A stretch of DNA of 64,000 bases from positions 88,030-152,029 of the forward strand of contig UQBY01000003.1 of NCBI GenBank assembly GCA_900539375.1, read 5' to 3'. Origin of the DNA: an uncultured Clostridium sp. (GTDB lineage: Bacteria; Bacillota; Clostridia; Clostridiales; Clostridiaceae). Position 1 is the first letter of the stretch; the number at the start of each line of letters is the position of its first letter. Below are positions 1-8,335 of this stretch, one piece after another. Under the pieces are notes generated by a model. It saw only the letters and a program-made list of their open reading frames with translations, was not told the origin of the DNA and did no database searches. Made by a program: the position numbers and the translations under genes.

Positions 1-524
1 GCTCCAACATTTTCATTTTTTACAAGATTATTTATTTCTTCTTTTTTAAATTTAAATATTTCTATTTCTTCATCCTCTTCTGCATGTTCATTTGTAGTTG
101 TTCCTTCTGCTAAAACTTTAACTGTTACAATGCTTTCATCAGTCATACCACTTGAAACATAGCTTGGTTTAAGAATTACTTCACAGGATAATCCTTTAAG
201 TCCTGTTTCTTCATAAAGCTCTCTATAAGCAGCTTCTTCTATATTTTCTCCTTTTTCTATAAGACCTGCTGGTAATTCAAAAACATTATCTCCTAAAGCT
301 GGTCTATATTGTTTTATTACTACAATTTCTCCCTCCTTAGTTACTGGAAGTATTAAAATTCCATCAGCTCTTTTATGGTCTTTAGTTACACAAGCTAGTT
401 CTTCTTGTTCTCTTCTACTTGCTACATAATAATCTTTTCTCCTTCCTACTTTATTTGTTAATTCTAAAGTATACAAATTTAAAAACTTATTGTTAGTTTC
501 TTTTTTAATATTAATTAACTTCAT
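1..524 (-). CDS. Nudix hydrolase, ADP-ribose pyrophosphatase type (C-terminus outside window)
   Basis: Only the first 174 or so codons are visible; the reading frame runs off the left edge of the window. The start ATG at 522-524 follows a good AAGGAG ribosome site. Seen: a complete Nudix box GX5EX7REUXEEXGU, reading GLIEKGENIEE through RELYEETGL, preceded by an ILPVTKEGEIVVIKQYRP strand typical of the NudF/YqkG ADP-ribose pyrophosphatase group. By family knowledge it would hydrolyse ADP-ribose or a related nucleoside diphosphate derivative in the cytoplasm using a divalent metal. Exact substrate cannot be read from the sequence. Confidence 0.85.
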   Translation of the reverse strand, partial: MKLINIKKETNNKFLNLYTLELTNKVGRRKDYYVASRREQEELACVTKDHKRADGILILPVTKEGEIVVIKQYRPALGDNVFELPAGLIEKGENIEEAAYRELYEETGLKGLSCEVILKPSYVSSGMTDESIVTVKVLAEGTTTNEHAEEDEEIEIFKFKKEEINNLVKNENVG

Positions 525-605
525 AAGCTTCTTATCTCCTTAAAATAATATTTTATTTATATTATAAGTCTTTTAAGAAGATTTATTAAATATTTTTTAT
601 AAATT

Positions 606-1787
606 TTAAGTATTTATAGTAACATTATCCCAAGATGCTCTATTATTAATACCTATAAGCCAATTTAGAGCATAGTGTCTTTCCTTAATAACTCCTTCAT
701 TTAACCCAGCTGGCATTTCTTCTTTTTTTATTCTTGCTTCTACACAGGCCCAATCATAACGAAGAATTAAATCTGCTTCATCAAGTATTTCTTTTTTACT
801 TCTAGGCTTACTTTTTTTAATAATTTCAGTTAAATCATCCATTGTCCACATTATTCTTGCAATAGTTTCTACATTACATACTTTATCTGGATAAGGTAAA
901 TCTACATAACCTAAGGCCCATAAAAGTACTTGACAACATTCATATCTCCAAGATTTATCTATACATACCCATTCTGGTGGATTTTCACTTTCTACATATT
1001 TTTTCTCTTCTGGAGATAGATATGGCTTTATATGATAAATTTTGTCTACCATATCATAAAATTTTCTAGCATCTCTAATATTATGTCTACTACACATAAC
1101 CTCTGAAAAAATACATACTCCAAAAAGAGCTACTAAACGTGCTGCTATTTCATTTGGATTACGAAGTACTACCTCTTCTTCCATAATAGAGCTTTTTAAT
1201 TTAGGCATAAAAGGAATATTCTTTTCTTTTAACTTTTCTATAGACCTTTCTCTTCTTTCTATATCACACTCTTTTTCCTCTATATCTCTATCTAAAATAT
1301 CTGAATTTCCTATTGGAAAGTATTCTGTAAATTCACTTTTCCCTGTAGGAGAAATAAGCATTTTTCCCTTTCCATCATAAAGACAATTATCTGGCATAAA
1401 TAAAAGTCCATTAAGTTTTTGAGCTACAACAAACATTGAATTTATAATAAAGTTTGTACGTTTTTCTATGTCATTTTGAACAAATCTACATCCTATACAA
1501 CAATTAAATATTGCTATTTGTTTTAATATTTGTTCTTGAAGCTTTTTGTCTTCCATACTATTTTGAGAATAAAAATTTATCATAGATTGTAAATGTTCTT
1601 CAAGAAAAGATTTTTCCATATTAATAAAAAACTCCATAGTTGTATCATCTTTAAATGTTATTAAAAGTTTTTTATTATCTCCATTTGAACCTAATTCTGC
1701 TTTTTTAACTACTTGTGAAAATGTATCTGCTATTACTTGAGCAACGTCTCTATTTCTTCCTATAACTGTGTATAATGTAATATTCAT
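606..1787 (-). CDS. DUF4272 domain-containing protein
   Basis: A 393-residue soluble protein with no signal peptide or membrane segment, starting at an ATG preceded by AAGGAG. The C-terminal half (about 190-393), with the tryptophan-rich segment around SWRYECCQVLLWALG and the ending NWLIG...SWDNV, is what I recognise as the DUF4272 family; the N-terminal 180 residues look like a separate alpha/beta domain. Function of the family is unknown. The gene stands alone between the Nudix gene and the spore protein. A decayed tail resembling its C-terminus lies at 23637-23699. Confidence 0.75.
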   Translation of the reverse strand: MNITLYTVIGRNRDVAQVIADTFSQVVKKAELGSNGDNKKLLITFKDDTTMEFFINMEKSFLEEHLQSMINFYSQNSMEDKKLQEQILKQIAIFNCCIGCRFVQNDIEKRTNFIINSMFVVAQKLNGLLFMPDNCLYDGKGKMLISPTGKSEFTEYFPIGNSDILDRDIEEKECDIERRERSIEKLKEKNIPFMPKLKSSIMEEEVVLRNPNEIAARLVALFGVCIFSEVMCSRHNIRDARKFYDMVDKIYHIKPYLSPEEKKYVESENPPEWVCIDKSWRYECCQVLLWALGYVDLPYPDKVCNVETIARIMWTMDDLTEIIKKSKPRSKKEILDEADLILRYDWACVEARIKKEEMPAGLNEGVIKERHYALNWLIGINNRASWDNVTINT

Positions 1788-1893
1788 TACAACTTCTCCT
1801 TAATAAAATATTTTTAGTAAATGTTTTCATATATTATACCATATTTTTATATTATTTTTAATTTAAATTCAAATTTATTTATATAAATCCTTT

Positions 1894-1921
1894 GGAATAT
1901 TAATCCTCACTTTCCATAAAG
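1894..1921 (+). promoter_or_regulatory. Possible forespore sigma-G-type promoter for the spore protein
   Basis: GGAATA at 1894-1899, a 15-base spacer and CATAAAG at 1915-1921 resemble the sigma-F/G pattern (GNATA and CATANNTA). It would give a leader of about 135 nt before the ATG at 2063. The leader contains a TTTGCAC/GTGCAAA hairpin (1944-1950 with 1960-1966) and a direct repeat TGCAAAGCAAATT (1961-1973 and 2007-2019). Assignment is by resemblance only. Confidence 0.3.
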
Positions 1922-2062
1922 ATTCTAGTTTATAAAAAACTCTTTTGCACATAATAATAGTGCAAAGCAAATTAGCTTAACAAAATAATTACTTAAAAGT
2001 AATTTTTGCAAAGCAAATTTACTTGGCAAAAAAATATTTATTTAATAGAGGAGGAATTTATT

Positions 2063-2248
2063 ATGTCACAACAAAAAGCAGTTCCAGAAGCAAAAAATGG
2101 TTTAGCCAAATTTAAAAATGAGGTAGCTAGTGAAATGGGAGTTCCTTTTACTGATTACAACGGAAACCTATCTTCAAAACAATGTGGAAGCGTTGGAGGA
2201 GAAATGGTTAAAAGAATGGTAGAACAATACGAACAAAACATGAAGTAA
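2063..2248 (+). CDS. Alpha/beta-type small acid-soluble spore protein (SASP)
   Basis: A 61-residue protein beginning MSQQKAVPEAKNGL. It contains the alpha/beta SASP hallmarks: the FKNEVASEMGV germination-protease region and the G...GSVGGEMVKRMVE DNA-binding segment. Alpha/beta SASPs coat spore DNA in an A-like form and protect it from UV and heat, then are degraded by GPR during germination. The start at 2063 follows a strong GAGGAGG site 7 bases upstream; an upstream in-frame ATG at 2006 has no ribosome site and is rejected. Monocistronic, closed by a perfect terminator. Confidence 0.95.
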   Translation: MSQQKAVPEAKNGLAKFKNEVASEMGVPFTDYNGNLSSKQCGSVGGEMVKRMVEQYEQNMK

Positions 2249-2257
2249 AACAGTAAA

Positions 2258-2287
2258 AAGGTAATGACAAATTCTTGTCATTACCTT
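2258..2287. terminator. Bidirectional terminator between SASP and clpB
   Basis: Perfect 13-bp stem AAGGTAATGACAA (2258-2270) with TTGTCATTACCTT (2275-2287), loop ATTC, followed by a T-rich tract on the plus strand and A-rich sequence before it. Serves the convergent SASP and clpB genes. Confidence 0.9.
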
Positions 2288-2304
2288 CCTCTTTTTTTTA
2301 CTTT

Positions 2305-4902
2305 CTATTTAGTTGTTATGATTATTTCATCATTTTGTCCATCTATTACAGCAGTTGAACCATAATGAATATCACCTTTTATTATTCTTCTTGCTAAGTT
2401 ATTTTCTAGTGTATTTTGAATATATCTCTTAAGAGGTCTTGCACCATAAACTGGGTCATAACCTTCTCTTGCAAGGATTGTCTTTGCATTTTCAGTTACT
2501 TCTATATTTATATTTTTATCTTTTAATCTTTCTTTTAATTCTCCTAAGAATATATCTATAATCTTCTTAATTCCTTCTTCTGATAATGGCTTAAACATTA
2601 TAATATCATCTACTCTGTTTAAGAATTCAGGTTTAAATTTCATCTTTAAAGTATCCATAACTTGTTTTTTAGATTCTTCACTTATACTTTCTCCATTTTC
2701 ATTTAAAAGATATTGAGAACCTATATTAGAAGTCATTATAATTATTGTATTTTTAAAGTCTACTGTTTTACCTTTATTATCTGTTAATCTTCCATCATCT
2801 AATATTTGAAGGAACATATTAAATACATCTTCATGAGCTTTTTCAATTTCATCAAAAAGTATAACACTATATGGTTTTCTTCTTACTGCTTCAGTTAATT
2901 GTCCGCCTTGTTCATATCCTACATATCCTGGAGGCGCTCCAACTAATCTAGATACGGCATGTTTCTCCATATATTCAGACATATCAATTCTTATCATAGC
3001 ATCTTCACTATCAAACATTGTTCTTGCTAATGTTTTTGCAAGTTCAGTTTTACCAACACCAGTTGGTCCTAAGAATATAAATGAACCTATTGGTTTGTTT
3101 TCATCCTTAAGTCCTGCTCTTGCTCTTAAGATAGCACTTGATACAGCTTCTATTGCTGTTTCTTGACCAATTACCCTCTTTTCAAGTTCATCATCTAATC
3201 TTAATAATTTTTCTCTTTCACTTTCAAGAAGATTAGCTACAGGAATGCCAGTCCATTTAGATAAGACTTGAGAAATTTCATCTTCAGTTACTTCTTCTTT
3301 AAGAAGAGCACCTTCATAATTATCCTTTACTTCCTTTTCTTTTTGTTTAATTTCTTCTTCAATCTTAGGAATTTCAGAATATCTTATTTCAGCTACTTTA
3401 TTATAGTCATAGGCTCTTTCATATTTTTCTAAGTTTCCTCTTGCTTCGTCAAGTTTTGTCTTTAATTCTTTAATTGATGAAATATGTTCTTTTTCTTTTT
3501 CATATTTAGCAGTCATTTCATCATTTTTTTCTTTTAATTCTGCAAGTTCTTTTTCTAGGTCTTTAAGTCTTTCAACTGAACCATCATCTTTTTCTTTTTC
3601 TAGAGCTTCTTTTTCAATTTCTAATTGGAATATCTTTCTTCTTATTGTATCAAGTTCTGTTGGAAGAGAATCTATTTCAGACCTTATCATAGCACCAGCT
3701 TCATCTATTAAGTCAATTGCTTTATCTGGAAGATATCTATCTTGAATATATCTATCAGAAAGTTTTGCAGCTGCAACTATTGCAGAGTCATGAATTCTTA
3801 TTCCATGATGTATTTCAAATTTTTCTTTTAATCCTCTTAAAATAGAAATAGTATCTTCTACTGTTGGTTCATCAACAATAACAGGTTGGAATCTTCTCTC
3901 TAAGGCTTTATCTTTTTCAATGTATTGTCTATATTCGTCAAAAGTTGTGGCACCTATACAATGTAATTCTCCTCTTGCAAGAAGTGGTTTTATTAAGTTT
4001 CCAGCATCCATTGCACCATCTGTTTTACCAGCACCAACTATTGTGTGAATTTCATCAATAAATAGTATTATCTTTCCTTCACTGCTTTGAACTTCTTTTA
4101 AAACAGCTTTTAATCTTTCCTCAAATTCACCTCTATACTTTGCACCAGCTATTAGTGAACCCATATCAAGAGAGAATATTATTTTATCTTTTAATCCTTC
4201 AGGCACATCACCCTTTACAATTCTTTCAGCTAATCCTTCAACAATTGCAGTTTTACCAACACCAGGTTCACCAATTAAAACTGGATTATTTTTTGTTCTT
4301 CTTGAAAGAATTCTTACAGTTCTTCTTATTTCTTCATCTCTTCCTATTACTGGGTCAAGTTTATGTTTTTTAGCTAAATCAACTAAATTTGTACCATATT
4401 TAGCAAGAGCATCATAAGTTCCTTCTGGGTCTTGAGTATCTACTCTTTGATTTCCACGAACCTCTCCTAATACTTTCATAAATTTATTTTTATCTATTCC
4501 ATAATTTCTTAAAATGTCACCTACTGGGCCATTTTTATCTACATCTATAATTGCAAGCATTAAATGTTCTACACTTACATAAGAATCTTTAAATTGTTTT
4601 GCTATTTCTTCTGCTTTAACTAAAACACTTTCTACTTGTCTTGTTATATAAACTCCACCACCATCTGCTCCACTTCCTGAAACTGTTGGCATAGATTTTA
4701 ATTTTGCATTTATTGAATTTTTTAATCCCTTTATATCAATACCCATTTTAGTAAAGATATTTGGGATAAGTCCATCCTCTTGCTCTACTAAAGCAGAGAA
4801 AAGATGTATTACTTCTATTTGCTGATGATTATATCTTACAGCAGTTGAATTTGCATCATTTAAAGCTTGTTGAACTCTTAATGTCATTTTTTCTACATTC
4901 AT
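2305..4902 (-). CDS. clpB: ATP-dependent disaggregase ClpB
   Basis: An 865-residue Hsp100 protein with the full ClpB plan: N-terminal Clp_N repeats (about 1-145), first AAA+ domain with GEPGVGKT Walker A (near residue 205) and IIFSLDMGSLIAGAKYRG, a long coiled-coil middle domain (about 410-525, rich in E/K heptads) that distinguishes ClpB from ClpC/ClpA, and a second AAA+ domain with GPTGVGKT and the VGAPPGYVGYEQGG pore loop. It extracts and refolds aggregated proteins with DnaK. The ATG at 4900-4902 follows a CTCCTGG-complement ribosome site. Single-gene unit with its own CtsR-controlled promoter. Confidence 0.97.
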   Translation of the reverse strand: MNVEKMTLRVQQALNDANSTAVRYNHQQIEVIHLFSALVEQEDGLIPNIFTKMGIDIKGLKNSINAKLKSMPTVSGSGADGGGVYITRQVESVLVKAEEIAKQFKDSYVSVEHLMLAIIDVDKNGPVGDILRNYGIDKNKFMKVLGEVRGNQRVDTQDPEGTYDALAKYGTNLVDLAKKHKLDPVIGRDEEIRRTVRILSRRTKNNPVLIGEPGVGKTAIVEGLAERIVKGDVPEGLKDKIIFSLDMGSLIAGAKYRGEFEERLKAVLKEVQSSEGKIILFIDEIHTIVGAGKTDGAMDAGNLIKPLLARGELHCIGATTFDEYRQYIEKDKALERRFQPVIVDEPTVEDTISILRGLKEKFEIHHGIRIHDSAIVAAAKLSDRYIQDRYLPDKAIDLIDEAGAMIRSEIDSLPTELDTIRRKIFQLEIEKEALEKEKDDGSVERLKDLEKELAELKEKNDEMTAKYEKEKEHISSIKELKTKLDEARGNLEKYERAYDYNKVAEIRYSEIPKIEEEIKQKEKEVKDNYEGALLKEEVTEDEISQVLSKWTGIPVANLLESEREKLLRLDDELEKRVIGQETAIEAVSSAILRARAGLKDENKPIGSFIFLGPTGVGKTELAKTLARTMFDSEDAMIRIDMSEYMEKHAVSRLVGAPPGYVGYEQGGQLTEAVRRKPYSVILFDEIEKAHEDVFNMFLQILDDGRLTDNKGKTVDFKNTIIIMTSNIGSQYLLNENGESISEESKKQVMDTLKMKFKPEFLNRVDDIIMFKPLSEEGIKKIIDIFLGELKERLKDKNINIEVTENAKTILAREGYDPVYGARPLKRYIQNTLENNLARRIIKGDIHYGSTAVIDGQNDEIIITTK

Positions 4903-4942
4903 AATTTATCCCTCCTGGATATTATTTTTCTTCCATGCTTAT

Positions 4943-4972
4943 ATAATAGCACTAAAGTCAAAGAAAGTCAAA
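4943..4972 (-). promoter_or_regulatory. clpB sigma-A promoter overlapped by a CtsR operator
   Basis: On the minus strand TTGACT (4966-4971) is 17 bases from TATTAT (4943-4948). Overlapping it, the plus strand reads AGTCAAA (4956-4962), GAA, AGTCAAA (4966-4972), the tandem heptad arrangement of a CtsR box ([A/G]GTCAAA-N3-[A/G]GTCAAA). CtsR represses clp genes and is released by heat, so clpB is predicted to be in the CtsR regulon. Confidence 0.88.
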
Positions 4973-5139
4973 GTAAAATTTAAAATTTTTTTAGATTTTT
5001 TTTCAGAATATTTGAAATCTTTTTCTTTTATTTTAGCATATACTTTACCATATTCAATGTAAATTATTTCCTATTGTACTTTTATATTTTTATTTATATA
5101 ATTGTAATTAGTTATTAATATACAAGGAGGTTTTTTTTT

Positions 5140-6003
5140 ATGGAAATATCTTTAGCTTCTTCTACTGCTACTTCTGATGAAGTTTCTTTATCATCAATAG
5201 AAAAACTAATTAATAATTTAATAGATTGGGCTACAAATAATGGCATAAAAATATTAATTGGTTTAATATTTTTAGCAGTTGGTTGGAAAATCATTAAAAA
5301 ATTAATGAAGGTATTTAACAGTTTTTCAAGTAGAAAAGAAATTGATTCTACTCTTCATTCATTTTTAGGTGCTTTTTTAGAATTAGCACTTAAGGCACTT
5401 TTAATAATATGTGTTCTTGGTTATGTTGGTTTTGAAATTACAGGCCTTGCTGCTTTACTTGCTTCTGCTGGTTTTGCTCTTGGTTTAGCATTACAAGGAA
5501 GTTTATCAAACTTTGCTGGTGGAGTTATAATTCTTATAATGAGACCTTTTAAAATTGGAGACTTTATAGAATCTTCTGGTAATACAGGTACTGTTGAAAG
5601 AATTGAATTATTTTATACTCATCTTATAACTCCTGATAATAAAGCTATTATGATTCCAAATGGTTCTCTTTCAAATAGCACCATTATAAATTATTCTTCT
5701 AAAGATACAAGAAGAGTAGATTTAGTTTTTGGAGTTGGATATGAAGATGATATTCTTCATGTTAAAAGAGTTTTATCTAATATAATTGATAGCTGCCATT
5801 TAATATTAAAAAATCCAGAACCATTTATAAATATATGTGAACATGGAGATAGTTCTGTAAATATTGCTGTAAGAGTATGGACAGATACAAGTAATTATTG
5901 GAATGTATACTTCTATTTAATTGAACAAGCAAAAATTAAGTTTGATGAAGAAAATATTAATATTCCTTATCCACAAATGGACTTACATATTCAAAACAAA
6001 TAA
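5140..6003 (+). CDS. Small-conductance mechanosensitive channel MscS family
   Basis: A 287-residue membrane protein. Three membrane segments are visible at about 35-55, 75-98 and 100-135; the third, pore-lining helix carries the Ala/Gly-packed ASAGFALGLALQGSLSNFAGG signature of MscS. The soluble beta-domain follows, with FKIGDFIE and the IPNGSLSNSTIINYS motif. It opens on membrane tension to release solutes during osmotic downshock. ATG at 5140 follows a strong AAGGAGG. Single gene with its own terminator. Confidence 0.93.
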   Translation: MEISLASSTATSDEVSLSSIEKLINNLIDWATNNGIKILIGLIFLAVGWKIIKKLMKVFNSFSSRKEIDSTLHSFLGAFLELALKALLIICVLGYVGFEITGLAALLASAGFALGLALQGSLSNFAGGVIILIMRPFKIGDFIESSGNTGTVERIELFYTHLITPDNKAIMIPNGSLSNSTIINYSSKDTRRVDLVFGVGYEDDILHVKRVLSNIIDSCHLILKNPEPFINICEHGDSSVNIAVRVWTDTSNYWNVYFYLIEQAKIKFDEENINIPYPQMDLHIQNK

Positions 6004-6056
6004 ATTAACTTAATTCAAAAATAGTAGTTTTCTTATGACTAATAGTTTATAAATTG

Positions 6057-6084
6057 AAGAACACTTGTTAAAATTAGTGTTCTT
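6057..6084 (+). terminator. Terminator after mscS
   Basis: AAGAACACT (6057-6065) pairs with AGTGTTCTT (6076-6084), followed by a run of T. Confidence 0.85.
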
Positions 6085-6239
6085 TTTTTATTATATTAGT
6101 AAATTATATTGTTTCTTAAGTTTGAAAAAATAGTTAAACTTATGATTTTTTTGAATTATTGCTTTGTTTTTACATTGTAGGAAATGTGAAGTATGGTATT
6201 ATTATAATATAATTTATTAAGATTTTTTGGAGGACTAAA

Positions 6240-8318
6240 TTGAGGAAGGAACATATAATTTATAATTCTAATATTCCTGTAAAAATAACATATGCTTCTG
6301 TAAGGGAATATCCTCTTCATTGGCATAATTCTGTTGAAATAATTTATGTTCTTAAGGGTATGGTGAATATTTCTATTGATACAGATAATTATTCTATTTT
6401 TGAAAATGAAATTGAAATTATAAATACTAATGAAAGTCATAGAATTCATTCAGATGAAGATAATCTTGTTCTTATATTTCATATAGATTCTTCTTTTTTA
6501 GAAAAATATTATAAAGATATTTATAATATTTTCTTTTATACAAATACCTCTAAAGAAGATTCTCAAGAGGGAGAGGAATATTTAATTTTAAAAAAACTTC
6601 TTGCAGAAATACTTTGTGAAATGGTTCAAAGGCAGGAGGATTATGATGAAGAAATTGAATCTATTGTTATAAAACTTCTTTTCCATATTATAAATAATTT
6701 TCATTATTTAATTTCTGGTGAAGGTGATTTAAGTGAGGAGCAGTTTGATAGATATCATAGAATTTCAAAATATATATTTAGTAATTACAATAACAATATA
6801 ACTCTTCAAGATATAGCTAAAAAGGAGTTTTTAAGTCCTGATTATTTATCTCATGATTTTAAAAATGCTACTGGCTATAGCTTTACTGACCTTCTTAATT
6901 TAACAAGAGTTGAAGAGGCTATGAAACTTTTATTAGATTCAAATATGAGTCTAACTGAAATTTCAGAAGAAGTAGGATTTTCTCATACAAGATATTTAAA
7001 TAAACACTTTAAAAATTATTATCATCTTACTCCTCTTCAATTTAGAAGGAAAAATAAAGTTGATGATAAAATCTTAGATAAACTTAAAAATTTAACTGAA
7101 TATCCATTAGAAAATTCAATTTCACTTTTATCTTCCTATCTTGAAAATTATGAAAGATTTAATTATGAAAATAAACTTTGGAATATTGATGCTGATATGT
7201 CCTCTTCTTTAGGGGATTATACTGAAGACTTTAGAGAGATTATAACTCTTGGAGATGCTTTTGATTTATTAATAGAAGATAATAAAGATATTCTTGAAGA
7301 AATTCAAAAAGAAATAAACTTTACCTATGGCAGATTAGAAAATTTATTTCATAGTGATATGGGGGTTTTTAAGCATGGTCCATTTTTTAATTGGAATAGA
7401 AGTAAATCTGTTTTAGAATTTTTAAGTTATCAATATATTATTCCACTAATTGTTTTAGATAATACAGAATTTACTTTAGAAGATTATAAAAATGCACTAG
7501 AAAGCTTTTTTTCATATTTTTCTGATTTAGAATATGATTATCTTAATGATATAATATTTCAAATATCCTCTTCTCTTTCAGAAGAAATTGAAATTCCATT
7601 AAGAGAATTTATAGAAAAAGAACTTAATCATTCTGTTTTAGATAAAAAATTTGTTCAAAACAGAGAACTTAATCCAATTTATGATACTTCTTATATGATT
7701 CCTTATATAATTCATAAAGAACTTTTCACAAATGAGGATTTAAGCTTTTTAAAAGCCTTCGATGTTATAGAAAAAGAACCTAGATTAAATAATGAAGTTT
7801 TTATTGGTGCTTCAGGTTTAGTAAATGATATGAATATAAGAAAACCATCTTATTATGCCTATTATCTTTTAAGTAAACTTAATGGAACTATAATTTCTAA
7901 AGAAGATGGTTATATTATAACTAAAAATGGAGATGAATATTCTATACTTTTATATAATTATAACCCTATGATTGATAATATTTTAAAATCAAATTATTCA
8001 TCAAATAAAATATCTTTATCAAAGGCTTCAGTAAAAAAGGTTTCTCTTAATTTAAGAAATATAAATATGGATTCAAAAATTACTATATATGAAATAAATG
8101 AAAAAATAGGTTCTTCTTATAACTACTGGCTTTCTATGGGGAGTCCTGATAGATTAAGTAAAGAAGAAAGAGAAATTTTATCTAAAGCATCCTTTCCAAA
8201 AGTTGAATTTAGATATTCAAAGAAAAGTCCAATATTAAATATTATAACTAAGCTTAATGGTTATGGAGCTACTTTAATTCTTATAACACCAATTGTAAAA
8301 AAAGCAGAGAAAAATTAA
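6240..8318 (+). CDS. AraC-family regulator with C-terminal GH39-like domain
   Basis: A 692-residue three-part protein. Residues about 1-150 form a cupin sensing domain (YPLHWHNSVEIIYVLKG), about 175-275 a double helix-turn-helix AraC domain ending in the typical HFKNYYHLTPLQFR, and about 300-690 resembles a beta-xylosidase (GH39) fold: NPIYDTSYMIPYIIHKE and GASGLVNDMNIRKPSYYAYYLLSKLNG match the end of that barrel. Architecture suggests a carbohydrate-responsive activator whose enzyme-like domain may bind sugar; whether it is catalytic is unknown. The start codon is TTG at 6240, chosen because GGAGG lies 6 bases upstream. No sugar genes are adjacent. Confidence 0.8.
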   Translation: MRKEHIIYNSNIPVKITYASVREYPLHWHNSVEIIYVLKGMVNISIDTDNYSIFENEIEIINTNESHRIHSDEDNLVLIFHIDSSFLEKYYKDIYNIFFYTNTSKEDSQEGEEYLILKKLLAEILCEMVQRQEDYDEEIESIVIKLLFHIINNFHYLISGEGDLSEEQFDRYHRISKYIFSNYNNNITLQDIAKKEFLSPDYLSHDFKNATGYSFTDLLNLTRVEEAMKLLLDSNMSLTEISEEVGFSHTRYLNKHFKNYYHLTPLQFRRKNKVDDKILDKLKNLTEYPLENSISLLSSYLENYERFNYENKLWNIDADMSSSLGDYTEDFREIITLGDAFDLLIEDNKDILEEIQKEINFTYGRLENLFHSDMGVFKHGPFFNWNRSKSVLEFLSYQYIIPLIVLDNTEFTLEDYKNALESFFSYFSDLEYDYLNDIIFQISSSLSEEIEIPLREFIEKELNHSVLDKKFVQNRELNPIYDTSYMIPYIIHKELFTNEDLSFLKAFDVIEKEPRLNNEVFIGASGLVNDMNIRKPSYYAYYLLSKLNGTIISKEDGYIITKNGDEYSILLYNYNPMIDNILKSNYSSNKISLSKASVKKVSLNLRNINMDSKITIYEINEKIGSSYNYWLSMGSPDRLSKEEREILSKASFPKVEFRYSKKSPILNIITKLNGYGATLILITPIVKKAEKN

Positions 8319-8330
8319 ATTTTTCTCTGC
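8304..8330. terminator. Bidirectional terminator containing the regulator's stop codon
   Basis: GCAGAGAAAA and TTTTCTCTGC arms (8304-8313, 8321-8330) flanked by A-run and T-run; the TAA of the AraC gene (8316-8318) lies in the loop. Serves the convergent XRE/TPR gene as well. Confidence 0.85.
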
Positions 8331-8335
8331 CTTTT

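Noticed and set aside
4140..4373. Plus-strand frame inside clpB, rich in Phe/Leu/Gln
   Set aside because: Antisense shadow of the conserved AAA+ coding region; no ribosome site or independent codon signature.
6156..6449. Minus-strand frame over the 5' end of the AraC gene
   Set aside because: Composition is the antisense of an AT-rich gene; no start signal, and it overlaps a conserved cupin domain.
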